Below, in pieces: positions 1 to 7,351 of a stretch of 17,176 nucleotides of DNA. Position 1 is the first letter of the stretch, and each line of letters begins with the position of its first letter. The translations under genes were made by a program, and so were the position numbers. This stretch comes from Collinsella sp. (lineage in GTDB: Bacteria; Actinomycetota; Coriobacteriia; Coriobacteriales; Coriobacteriaceae), in assembly GCA_020025115.1 (NCBI GenBank), contig JAHHSP010000017.1, positions 1-17,176 of the forward strand, read 5' to 3'. The notes beneath the pieces were generated by a model. That model saw nothing but the letters and a program-made list of their open reading frames with translations, did no database searches and was not told the origin of the DNA.

Positions 1-69
1 GTCGCCGCCAATGGCTGCGATGTAGATCATTAACTTGAGCGCATAGCGGCCCTTGGAGGAAATGAGCAT
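1..69 (-). CDS. Rrf2-family transcriptional regulator, N-terminus (partial, runs off the left edge)
   Basis: On the minus strand an ATG at 69-67 opens a frame reading MLISSKGRYALKLMIYIA and then AIGGD to the edge, 23 codons with no stop. The (I/S)-(S/T)-K-G-R-Y-A-L start is the hallmark of Rrf2-family winged-helix regulators (IscR, SufR-like, CymR, NsrR, RsrR). An AAGGGG Shine-Dalgarno (plus-strand 79-84) precedes the ATG. The gene is divergent from sufC, with 216 bases between the two starts. Many Rrf2 proteins bind an Fe-S cluster through three cysteines in the middle of the protein and control SUF/ISC operons. Those cysteines lie outside the window, so cluster sensing is inferred from family and position only. 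It could instead be a CymR-type cysteine regulator. Confidence 0.85.
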   Translation of the reverse strand, partial: MLISSKGRYALKLMIYIAAIGGD

Positions 70-285
70 GGACAAAACCCCTTGCGGTAAACCATGTGGA
101 GCAAAACGAACGCCGATGAAACATCGGAATATTCTCCCAGAAATCGGCTATCATTGTATCGTTAATCCGAGTGAACTTCTAGAGTTTAGCGCGGATCGCA
201 CATCGGCTGCGCACCGTCTTGCCGCGCAAGTGCGCAAATGGCCGGTGCACACCAGGCGTATCCGCGCATCTCGAAAGGATTTGAT
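70..285. promoter_or_regulatory. Divergent promoter/operator region between the Rrf2 gene and sufC
   Basis: This 216-base gap is the only non-coding stretch ahead of the SUF operon, so it should hold promoters for both directions. It is richer in A+T than the flanking genes, especially at 120-190. A short inverted repeat, AACT-N5-AGTT, lies at 174-186 and could be part of a regulator site. TATCAT (149-154) is a weak -10-like match. No textbook -35/-10 pair was recognised on either strand, and no IscR-type consensus site was evident. A plus-strand open frame spans this region (53-289) but overlaps the Rrf2 start and shows no family features. Confidence 0.5.
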
Positions 286-1200
286 ATGAGCGCAACACCT
301 CTGCTCAACATCGCCGGCCTCACCGCATCGGTCGACGACAAAACTATCCTCCAGGGCATCGACCTCACCGTCGGCGCGGGAGAGACCCACGTCCTGATGG
401 GCCCCAACGGCGCGGGCAAGTCCACCATGGGCCATGTCATCATGGGCGACCCGGTGTACACCGTGAACGAGGGTGCCATCACCTTCGACGGCGCGGACAT
501 CACCGACCTCTCCCCCGACAAGCGCTCTCGCGCCGGGCTCTTCCTCTCCTTCCAGGCCCCCGTCGAGATTCCCGGCGTGCCGCTGTCCAGCTTCCTACGT
601 GCGACGGTGGCCGACCGTCCCGGACTGGAAATGAAAGGCAAGGAGTTTCGCCGCCGCGTGAAGGAGCTCGCCGCCGAACTCGATATGGATACGGCCTACC
701 TCAACCGCGAGCTGGGAGTGGGTTTTTCCGGCGGTGAGAAGAAGAAGGTCGAGATGCTGCAGCTCCTGTTGCTCCAGCCCAAGCTCGCCATCCTCGACGA
801 GACCGACTCCGGCCTGGACGTCGATGCGCTCGGCGTGGTCTCCCGCGGCATGGACGCATATCGCAAGAGCACCGACGGCTCGCTCGTAATCATCACCCAC
901 AACACGCGCATCCTCGAGCATCTCGACGTCGACCGCGTCCACGTCATGGTCAACGGCCGCATCGTCCGCGAGGACGCCGCCTCGCTCATCCCGTGGATCG
1001 ACGCGAACGGCTTCGACTCCTTCGAGCGCGAGGCGGCCGCCCAACTCACCGCCGAGCAGAACGCCGAGCCTGCGGCCGCAGCGGACCCCGTTCGCGCCGC
1101 CTCGATGAACCTCGGCGCCGGTATGGTGCAATCCCTGCGTGCCACGCTCGATGCGAATGGCGCCACCTGCGGCTCCTCAAACACCGGCAACGCGCAGTAG
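286..1200 (+). CDS. sufC: SufC, Fe-S cluster assembly ATPase
   Basis: This is the cytoplasmic ABC-type ATPase that powers the SufBCD scaffold during Fe-S cluster assembly. The ATG at 286 is preceded by GAAAGGAT (273-280) and gives 304 residues starting MSATPLLNIAG. Walker A GPNGAGKS is at 39-46, the Q-loop at Q90, the SufC-type signature FSGGEKKK at 147-154, Walker B LAILDE at 167-172, the D-loop SGLD at 175-178 and the switch histidine H205 in THN. GLFLSFQAPVEIPG and ETDSGLDVDAL are diagnostic of SufC. The ATPase core ends near residue 245, and about 59 extra Ala-rich residues follow, making it longer than the usual ~250 residues. An upstream in-frame ATG at 238 lacks a ribosome site. sufB starts 10 bases after the stop. 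Confidence 0.96.
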   Translation: MSATPLLNIAGLTASVDDKTILQGIDLTVGAGETHVLMGPNGAGKSTMGHVIMGDPVYTVNEGAITFDGADITDLSPDKRSRAGLFLSFQAPVEIPGVPLSSFLRATVADRPGLEMKGKEFRRRVKELAAELDMDTAYLNRELGVGFSGGEKKKVEMLQLLLLQPKLAILDETDSGLDVDALGVVSRGMDAYRKSTDGSLVIITHNTRILEHLDVDRVHVMVNGRIVREDAASLIPWIDANGFDSFEREAAAQLTAEQNAEPAAAADPVRAASMNLGAGMVQSLRATLDANGATCGSSNTGNAQ

Positions 1201-1210
1201 GGGGTCCGCA

Positions 1211-2623
1211 ATGGTGAAGAACCGCACCGAGGTCGCGGACATCGACCGCAGCCTCTACGACTTCCGCTACGGCGAGGAGGGCTTCGAGCGCCTTGACGCC
1301 GGTCTCACGCCCGATATCGTGCGTGAGATTTCCGAGCGCAAGAACGAGCCGACCTGGATGCTCGAGCACCGCCTCAAGTCGCTCGAGATCTACCACAACA
1401 TGCCCAACCCCACCTGGGGCCCGGGCATCGAGGGCCTGGATATGGATCACATCGTGACCTACGTCAAGCCCAACACCGACCAAAAAAACGACTGGGAGTC
1501 CGTTCCCGACGACATCAAGGACACCTTCGAGCGCCTCGGTATCCCCGAGGCCGAGCGCAGCTACCTCGCGGGCGTCGGCGCGCAGTACGACTCCGAGCTC
1601 GTCTACCACAACATGCAGGACACCGCCGCCAAAATGGGCATCGTCTACTCCGGCATCGAGGAGGCCCTCCAGGTCCCCGAGTGGGAAGCCATCATCCGTG
1701 AGAAGTTCATGACGCTCATACCGCCCACCGATCACAAGTTCGCAGCGCTGCACGGCGCGGTTTGGTCCGGCGGCTCCTTCGTCTACGTGCCCAAAGGCGT
1801 CAAGCTCGACTTCCCGCTGCAGAGCTACTTCCGCCTCAACGCCAAGGGCGCGGGCCAGTTCGAGCACACCCTCATCGTGGTCGAGGACGACGCGGACCTG
1901 CACTTCATCGAAGGTTGCTCCGCCCCGAAGTACAACGTCGCGAACTTGCACGCGGGGGCGGTCGAGCTCTTCGTGGGCAAGCGTGCGCACCTGCGCTATT
2001 CGACCATCGAGAACTGGTCGAAGAACATGTACAACCTGAACACCAAGCGCGCCCGCTGCGAGGAGGAGGGCGAGATCGAGTGGATCTCGGGCTCCTTCGG
2101 CAGCCATGTGGGCTATCTCTACCCCATGAGCGTGCTCGCGGGCCGTAAGAGCCGCTCGAGCTTCACCGGCATCACGTTCGCCGGATGCGGTCAGAACCTC
2201 GATACCGGTTGCAAAGTCGTTCTCGGCGCACCCGATACCACCGCGACAGTGGAGACCAAATCCATCTCCAAGGGAGGCGGCATCTCCACGTTCCGCAGCT
2301 CCATCGTGGCCACCCCGGCCGCCGAGGGGGCCGCGGCCAGCGTCTCGTGTCAGTCGCTCATGCTCGACGACATAAGCCGCTCCGACACCATCCCCGCCAT
2401 GGACATCCGCGCCAAGAACGTGGATATCGGGCATGAGGCCACCATCGGCCGCATCGGCGACGACAAGGTCTTCTACCTCATGAGTCGCGGCATCCCCGAG
2501 GAAGAGGCCCGCACGATGATCGTGAACGGCTTTGCCAATCCCGTCTCCAAGGAGCTCCCGCTCGAGTACGCCGTCGAGATGAACAACCTGATCAAGCTCG
2601 AGATGGAAGGGGCGATCGGATAA
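1211..2623 (+). CDS. sufB: SufB, Fe-S scaffold subunit of SufBCD
   Basis: SufB is the beta-helix scaffold on which the nascent cluster forms, using sulfur delivered by SufS. The ATG at 1211 follows AGGGGG (1199-1204) and gives 470 residues, close to the family norm. The N-terminal region carries the SufB-typical EHRLKSLEIYHNMPNPTWGP. The core has WSGGSFVYVPKGV, then EGEIEWISGSFGS and GGGISTFRSSI. Near the C-terminus, C380 in VSCQSL matches the essential E. coli C405, and H408-E409 in GHEAT match E. coli H433-E434, exactly 29 residues from C to E as in that protein. So the catalytic set appears intact. The stop TAA overlaps the sufD ATG (TAATG), indicating translational coupling. The long open frame on the opposite strand is a codon-bias shadow. 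Confidence 0.97.
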   Translation: MVKNRTEVADIDRSLYDFRYGEEGFERLDAGLTPDIVREISERKNEPTWMLEHRLKSLEIYHNMPNPTWGPGIEGLDMDHIVTYVKPNTDQKNDWESVPDDIKDTFERLGIPEAERSYLAGVGAQYDSELVYHNMQDTAAKMGIVYSGIEEALQVPEWEAIIREKFMTLIPPTDHKFAALHGAVWSGGSFVYVPKGVKLDFPLQSYFRLNAKGAGQFEHTLIVVEDDADLHFIEGCSAPKYNVANLHAGAVELFVGKRAHLRYSTIENWSKNMYNLNTKRARCEEEGEIEWISGSFGSHVGYLYPMSVLAGRKSRSSFTGITFAGCGQNLDTGCKVVLGAPDTTATVETKSISKGGGISTFRSSIVATPAAEGAAASVSCQSLMLDDISRSDTIPAMDIRAKNVDIGHEATIGRIGDDKVFYLMSRGIPEEEARTMIVNGFANPVSKELPLEYAVEMNNLIKLEMEGAIG

Positions 2624-3885
2624 TGAAAATGCCAGGTATGACCATCCGACATGCGTCCGCCATGCCCGCACCCACCTGGAGCTGGCTCAAGATGAACGAC
2701 GTAACAGTTCAGATTCCCGACGGCCTCGAGCGCAACTGCCAGGTAGAGATCGAGGCGGGCGACACGCTCGACAACACCACGAGCTTCGAGGGCTCTGTCG
2801 CCGCGCTCCAAGAGCGCATAGATGCCGAGCGCGAGGGCGTGCAGGCCGATGGGCGAGCCATGGTCACCGCCGCCACCGGCTCCGACCGCGGAGCCGAGGA
2901 GCTCGACACCCCCGCACTCTCCACCTATGAGCGTCGCGCGGTGCTTTCCGAGGTCTCCAGCGACATCGCGGCCGATTTCGAAACCGGCGTGGGTGCCGAC
3001 ATGCGCGCCTACCTCAACTTCCTCGCGGGCGGCACCGCCGTCCTCGCCACCGAGGAAGGCGAGGAGGCCACGGCCACGGTCCGCGTCACCACACGCGAGG
3101 GGGAGGCGTCGGGCGCCAGCATCGACATCGTCGCAGCCCCGAATTCCACCTTCTCCGTCGTGCTCTCCCTCGACAGCGCTTCCGACAAACCCGCATTCAT
3201 GGGGTCCACCATGCGCGTGTTCGCCGGCGCCGCCTCCCACGTCGACATCACGGTGTATCTCACCGCCTCAGATGCCGTCGCCGGCGTCGAAGACTCCGGT
3301 TTCGTCTTGGACGAGGGGGCGCGCGTGAGCGTGCGCCATGTGGTCCTGGGTGGCGCCTTCACGGCGACCGGCCTTGCCGCCGACCTGCGCGGCGACCGTT
3401 CCCGCATCGATGTCGACACCAGCTACCTCGCCGCAGGGGCGCAGCGGCGCGACTTCAACTACGTCATCCGCCACCGCGGCCGCAAGACCGTCTCCAACAT
3501 GAACGCCAACGGCGTGCTCACCGGCACCTCCAAGAAGTGCCTGCGCGGAACCATCGACCTCATCCACGGGGCCAAGGGAGCCGAGGGCAATGAGCGCGAG
3601 ACCGTGCTGCTCGCAAGCAAGGGTGTGGACAACAAGACCGTCCCCAACATCTTGTGCGACGAGGACGACGTCGCGGGCAACCACGGCGCCACCATCGGCC
3701 ATGTGCGGCCCGAGCAGCTCTTCTACGCCGCCTGTCGCGGATTGTCCCAGGAGCAGGCCGAGGCGCTGTTCCTCTCCGCGAAACTCGAGGATGCCGCCTT
3801 GCGGGCACCCAATGACGAGGTGCGCGCCAACGTCGTGCGCCTCGGCAACCAGATCATCCCGCATTTCGAGGAGGAGATCGCGTGA
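2623..3885 (+). CDS. sufD: SufD, Fe-S scaffold partner of SufB
   Basis: SufD pairs with SufB and SufC to form the SufBC2D scaffold and helps bring iron to the nascent cluster. It has 420 residues starting MKMPGMTIRHAS, its ATG overlapping the sufB stop by one base, with GGAAGGGG upstream at 2605-2612. The C-terminal SUF beta-helix domain is recognisable from RRDFNYVIRHRGRKTVSNMN, the GTSKKCLRGTIDLI segment and the NHGATIGHVRPEQLFYAACR block. H354 in NHGATIG aligns with E. coli H360. The residue at the E. coli C358 position is glycine (G352), so that cysteine is not conserved. The N-terminal ~130 residues are weakly conserved, as usual for SufD. The GTGA overlap at 3882-3885 couples it to sufS. 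The assignment rests on domain pattern and operon position together. Confidence 0.94.
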   Translation: MKMPGMTIRHASAMPAPTWSWLKMNDVTVQIPDGLERNCQVEIEAGDTLDNTTSFEGSVAALQERIDAEREGVQADGRAMVTAATGSDRGAEELDTPALSTYERRAVLSEVSSDIAADFETGVGADMRAYLNFLAGGTAVLATEEGEEATATVRVTTREGEASGASIDIVAAPNSTFSVVLSLDSASDKPAFMGSTMRVFAGAASHVDITVYLTASDAVAGVEDSGFVLDEGARVSVRHVVLGGAFTATGLAADLRGDRSRIDVDTSYLAAGAQRRDFNYVIRHRGRKTVSNMNANGVLTGTSKKCLRGTIDLIHGAKGAEGNERETVLLASKGVDNKTVPNILCDEDDVAGNHGATIGHVRPEQLFYAACRGLSQEQAEALFLSAKLEDAALRAPNDEVRANVVRLGNQIIPHFEEEIA

Positions 3886-5225
3886 TCGATACCGAGAACG
3901 TGACGTGCGACACCTGCACGGCCCCGTCCGAATTCGTCTTCGATGCTTCCGACGAGGCTAGCCGCGGCTGGCCCCGCGTCGACATCGAGCTCAACCCCTT
4001 CAAGGGGGACTTCCCCCTACTCGCCGAGCACCCCGATATCGCCTTCCTTGACAGCGGTGCCACCGCGCAGCGCCCCGCCTGCGTGCTCGAGGCCCAGAAG
4101 CGCTTCTACGAGACCATGAACGCCAATCCGCTGCGCGGCCTGTACTCGCTCTCTGTGGAGGCGACCGAGGCCATCGCGCATGTCCGCGCTCAGATCGCAG
4201 AGCTCATCGGCGCCGTGGATGAGCGCGGCCGCGCCCGTGCCAGCGAGGTCGTCTTTTGCCGCAACACAAGCGAGGCCTTGAACATCGTGGCCAAGGGCTT
4301 TGCCCCGCACGTGCTCGAGCCGGGCGACGAGGTGGTGATCTCCATCATGGAGCACCACTCCAACCTCATCCCTTGGCAGCAGGTCTGCCGCGAGACCGGC
4401 GCCTCGCTCGTGTATCTCTACCCCACCCCAACCGGTCAGATCACCGATGAGGAGATCACGGCCAAGATCGGCCCCAAGACCAAGATCGTCTCCTGCGGCC
4501 ACGTGTCCAACGTCCTCGGCGTGGAGAACCCCATCGCCAAGCTCGCCGCCGCCGCTCACGCCAACGGCGCCTATATGGTGGTCGACGCCGCGCAGTCCGT
4601 CCCGCACATGGCGCTCGACGTGGACGACCTCGGTGCCGACTTCCTCGCCTTCTCCGCCCACAAGGCACTCGGGCCCATGGGCGTCGGCGTGCTGTGGGGC
4701 CGTATGGAGCTGCTCGACATGACCGACCCTGTCTACACCGGCGGCGAGATGATCGACTCCGTCACCGAGCAAGGCGCCACCTGGGCCCCCGTGCCCGAGA
4801 AGTTCGAGGCCGGCACGCAGGACGCCGCCGGCATCTACGCCACGGGCGTTGCGTTGGACTACCTCGTGAACAAGGTCGGCTACGAGACGATCTCCGAGCG
4901 CGAACGCGCGCTTGTCCATTACACCATGGGCCGCATGGCCGAGCTGCCCTTCATCGACATCGTCGGGTCCATCTACTGGGATCGGCACCACGGAGCCATC
5001 AGCTTCAACATCCGCGGCATCCATCCGCACGACGTCGCCAGCATCATGGACATGGACGGCGTGTGCATCCGCGCGGGCCATCACTGCGCCCAGCCGCTGC
5101 TCACCTGGCTCCAGGTCGAGAATCTCGCCTGCTGTCGCGCCAGCATCGCCTTCTATAACGACAAGTACGACATCGACCGCTTCATCGACTCCTTAAACCA
5201 CGTCTGGAGTGTCTTCCATGGGTAA
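3882..5225 (+). CDS. sufS: SufS, group II cysteine desulfurase
   Basis: SufS is a PLP enzyme that removes sulfur from L-cysteine as an enzyme-bound persulfide for cluster assembly. Translation probably starts at the GTG at 3882, which overlaps the sufD stop (GTGA) and has GAGGAGGAG at 3868-3876; this gives 447 residues. The PLP lysine is K261 in FSAHKALGPMG. The catalytic cysteine is C402 in RAGHHCAQPLL, the group II pattern. FLDSGATAQRP marks the start of the fold. Compared with E. coli SufS (~406 residues) there are about 32 extra N-terminal residues, including a C9-x-x-C12 pair (TCDTC). No better-supported internal start was found; a GTG at 3900 would keep the CxxC. The last 8 bases overlap sufU. 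Confidence 0.96.
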   Translation: MIDTENVTCDTCTAPSEFVFDASDEASRGWPRVDIELNPFKGDFPLLAEHPDIAFLDSGATAQRPACVLEAQKRFYETMNANPLRGLYSLSVEATEAIAHVRAQIAELIGAVDERGRARASEVVFCRNTSEALNIVAKGFAPHVLEPGDEVVISIMEHHSNLIPWQQVCRETGASLVYLYPTPTGQITDEEITAKIGPKTKIVSCGHVSNVLGVENPIAKLAAAAHANGAYMVVDAAQSVPHMALDVDDLGADFLAFSAHKALGPMGVGVLWGRMELLDMTDPVYTGGEMIDSVTEQGATWAPVPEKFEAGTQDAAGIYATGVALDYLVNKVGYETISERERALVHYTMGRMAELPFIDIVGSIYWDRHHGAISFNIRGIHPHDVASIMDMDGVCIRAGHHCAQPLLTWLQVENLACCRASIAFYNDKYDIDRFIDSLNHVWSVFHG

Positions 5226-5634
5226 CCTCTACGGCTCCGCCTCGTTCATGGAGCACAACACGCATCCCGACTATAAGTACGAGATGGATGCGCCCACGCA
5301 CACGCACGACGGCATCAACCCCAGCTGCGGTGATGAGCTCACGCTGTCGCTGCGCATCGAGGACGGCGTGATCGCCGAGGCCGCTTTCACCGGGCACGGC
5401 TGCGCCATCTCCCAGGCTTCCGCCGACATCATGGCCGAGCTCATCACCGACGAGACCGTTGCGGAGGCCAAGCGCCTCTCGGGGCTCTTCCTGGGCATGA
5501 TCCGCGGCGAGGAGCTCTCCGAGGAGGATTTCGAGGACTTGGACGAGGCGGCCCAGCTCAAAGACATCTCGCACATGCCCGCCCGCGTGAAATGCGCCGA
5601 GCTCGCCTGGCGCACACTCGACGGCATGCTCTAA
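5218..5634 (+). CDS. sufU: SufU, zinc-dependent sulfurtransferase
   Basis: SufU accepts the persulfide from SufS and passes it to SufBCD, the Gram-positive counterpart of SufE. The ATG at 5218 lies within the sufS 3' end, with GGAG at 5206-5209; a GTG at 5209 sits on that ribosome site and is rejected. The product has 138 residues. The zinc-ligand set of SufU is visible: C37 and D39 in NPSCGDEL, C62 in GHGCAISQAS, and C126 in ARVKCAELAW. The ~20-residue insert between the second and third ligands that separates SufU from IscU is present (IRGEELSEEDFEDLDEAAQ). It is the last gene of the SUF operon, and no intrinsic terminator follows it. Confidence 0.95.
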   Translation: MGNLYGSASFMEHNTHPDYKYEMDAPTHTHDGINPSCGDELTLSLRIEDGVIAEAAFTGHGCAISQASADIMAELITDETVAEAKRLSGLFLGMIRGEELSEEDFEDLDEAAQLKDISHMPARVKCAELAWRTLDGML

Positions 5635-5691
5635 CCGAAACGCCATGATGGGGACGGACGCAAATTGAGACCCTGCTGAACCAAGGTAGCG
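5635..5691. other. Short spacer after sufU holding a REP/transposase-scar-like motif
   Basis: The 57 bases between sufU and the ABC permease contain GGGGACGGACGCAAATT (from 5650) followed by GAGACC. From memory, GGGGACGGACGC(A/T)AATT-type strings recur in intergenic regions of many bacteria near REP-associated (Y1) transposase genes. No transposase, direct repeat or second copy occurs here. An AAGG at 5682-5685 is the ribosome site of the permease. No hairpin with a T-run is present, so read-through from sufU is possible. Confidence 0.3.
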
Positions 5692-6345
5692 ATGATCCAG
5701 AAGATTGCGACATACTTTTCCGAGCATGGGGCCGAATGGGTGCAGATGGTCATCGACCATCTCGCCATCAGCGGCATGGCACTCGCCGCAGCGCTCGTCA
5801 TCGCCGTGCCCCTCGGTATCTTGTGCTCCCGGCACGCTTGGAGCGAGCGGTTGGCCACCGGGGCGGCCGGGGTCCTCCGCGTTGTCCCCAGCCTGGCGAT
5901 TCTCATCATCTGCGTGCCGTACCTGGGCGTGGGCACCGTGCCCGCAGTCGTGGCGCTCACGGTCCTCGCCGTCCCGCCCATCCTCATCAACACAGCCGTG
6001 GCGTTGAGAAGCGTCCCCACGGACATCATTGAGGCGGGTGTCGGCATGGGCATGAGCCCCCTTCGCCTATGGCTCACCGTCAAGGCGCCGCTCGCCTTCC
6101 CGCTTGCATTCTCCGGTGTCCGCACCGCCGCGTCCGAAGTCATCGCGTCTGCAACACTCGCGGCGTATATCGGAGCGGGCGGGCTGGGTGTTCTCATCTA
6201 CACCGGGTTGGGAGCGCTCCGCAACGACCTGCTGTGGATCGGCGGCATCTCGGTCGCACTCCTCTCCCTCACCGTCAACCGCGTCCTCGCACTGGTCGAC
6301 CGACGCATCCGCGCATATGAGCGCGCGGCATCTACCGGCCGCTAA
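5692..6345 (+). CDS. OpuB/OpuC-type ABC importer permease (first of two)
   Basis: This is an integral membrane permease of a glycine betaine/choline/carnitine-type ABC importer. The ATG at 5692 has AAGG seven bases upstream and gives 217 residues, typical of OpuCB/OpuCD. About five or six hydrophobic segments are visible, starting near residue 24 (SGMALAAALVIAVPLGI). The cytoplasmic EAA loop that docks the ATPase is at E114 in EAGVGMGMSPLRLW. LRVVPSLAILIICVPYLGVG and AAYIGAGGLGVLIYTGL are typical of this permease family. It is followed by the binding protein after 31 bases, and a second permease lies further down, so the two probably form a heterodimer. Substrate is inferred from family only. 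Confidence 0.9.
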   Translation: MIQKIATYFSEHGAEWVQMVIDHLAISGMALAAALVIAVPLGILCSRHAWSERLATGAAGVLRVVPSLAILIICVPYLGVGTVPAVVALTVLAVPPILINTAVALRSVPTDIIEAGVGMGMSPLRLWLTVKAPLAFPLAFSGVRTAASEVIASATLAAYIGAGGLGVLIYTGLGALRNDLLWIGGISVALLSLTVNRVLALVDRRIRAYERAASTGR

Positions 6346-6376
6346 CCTGCGGCCACCTCTCCCGAAAGGAACCACC

Positions 6377-7288
6377 TTGAGCACCGACATATCTCGACGC
6401 AACATCCTGGCCCTATGTGGCACCGCAGCACTCTCATTCTTGGGCGCCTCATCCCTCGCCGGATGCGGCGATTCCAAGGGCGAGTCCAGCACCATCACCG
6501 TCGGCTCCAAGGCCTTCACCGAGGGCGTGATCCTATCCGAGCTCTATGCGCTCGCACTGGAAGACGCCGGCTTCGACGTCAAGCGCTCGTTCGAGATCTC
6601 CGGGTCGCTGATTCACACCGCGCTCGAAAACGGTGATATCGATCTGTACCCCGAATACACGGGAACGGGTCTCATCTCAATCCTCAAAATGGATCCCATG
6701 ACCGACCCCGAAGCGGTCTACAAGGCCGTCAAGGACGCCTATGCCGAGCAGTTCGATCTGGTATGGCTGAACAAGTCCGAGGCCGCTGACGGGCAGGGCC
6801 TCGTCATCCGAACCGAGGCGGCAAGGGAATACGGAATCAAGACCATCTCCGACCTGCAGGCACATGCCTCGGACCTCCGCTTTGCCAGTCAGGGCCAATT
6901 TGACGAACGGGCCGACGGACTCCCCGCCCTTGAGCAGACGTACGGCCCCTTCGACTGGAAGGCCTCTGCGATGTACGACGAGGGCCTGAAGTACGAGGTG
7001 CTCCGCAACGACGAGGCCGATGTGACGCCGGCCTATACGACCGAGGCCCAGCTCACGGATCCCGCGTTCACTCTGCTCGAAGACGACAAACACGTCTGGC
7101 CGCCTTATAACGTCGCGCCCGTCGTGCGCGCGGAGGTCCTCGATGCCAACCCGGGCATCGCCGCCGCACTCGACCGTGTGAACGCCGCCCTCACCACCGA
7201 AGAGCTCACGCGCCTCAACGCGCGCGTGGACATCGACAAATTAGATTACGAGGACGTCGCGAAGGAATATTACGATTCCATTTCATAG
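6377..7288 (+). CDS. Substrate-binding lipoprotein of the OpuC/ProX-like importer
   Basis: This extracytoplasmic binding protein would deliver a quaternary amine such as glycine betaine, choline or carnitine to the importer. The likely start is a TTG at 6377 with AAAGGA at 6365-6370; it gives 303 residues. The N-terminus is S6-R7-R8-N-I-L, a twin-arginine-like motif, then a hydrophobic stretch and a lipobox LAGC with C30 as the lipid-modified cysteine. The mature part opens with ITVGSKAFTEGVILSELYA and contains YPEYTGTGL at 91-99, both characteristic of the OpuAC/OsmX binding-protein family. Aromatic residues that could form a cation cage are present, but I did not assign them. Upstream in-frame starts would run into the permease gene without a ribosome site. 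Confidence 0.88.
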   Translation: MSTDISRRNILALCGTAALSFLGASSLAGCGDSKGESSTITVGSKAFTEGVILSELYALALEDAGFDVKRSFEISGSLIHTALENGDIDLYPEYTGTGLISILKMDPMTDPEAVYKAVKDAYAEQFDLVWLNKSEAADGQGLVIRTEAAREYGIKTISDLQAHASDLRFASQGQFDERADGLPALEQTYGPFDWKASAMYDEGLKYEVLRNDEADVTPAYTTEAQLTDPAFTLLEDDKHVWPPYNVAPVVRAEVLDANPGIAAALDRVNAALTTEELTRLNARVDIDKLDYEDVAKEYYDSIS

Positions 7289-7351
7289 GTGCCTCGCCCC
7301 CATCATCGCACGGCGTACCGGCGTGACAATAGCAGCAGACAAGGACGGCTT

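Noticed and set aside
238..285. Earlier ATG for sufC
   Set aside because: The 16 added residues do not resemble SufC, while GAAAGGAT sits properly before the ATG at 286.
53..289. Plus-strand frame of 78 codons before sufC
   Set aside because: It overlaps the start of the divergent Rrf2 gene and the sufC start, and its composition matches no family. The GGAGG-like string near its start is the Rrf2 coding sequence read backwards.
1046..2671. Long minus-strand open frame (541 codons) opposite sufB
   Set aside because: It mirrors sufB, whose GC-rich third positions suppress stops on the other strand; it is rich in Asp, Gly, Val and His and has no recognisable domain.
7289..7351. GTG start for the ABC ATPase directly after the lipoprotein stop
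   Set aside because: It has no ribosome site of its own and adds 21 basic residues foreign to the family; AAGGAC before the ATG at 7352 is better.
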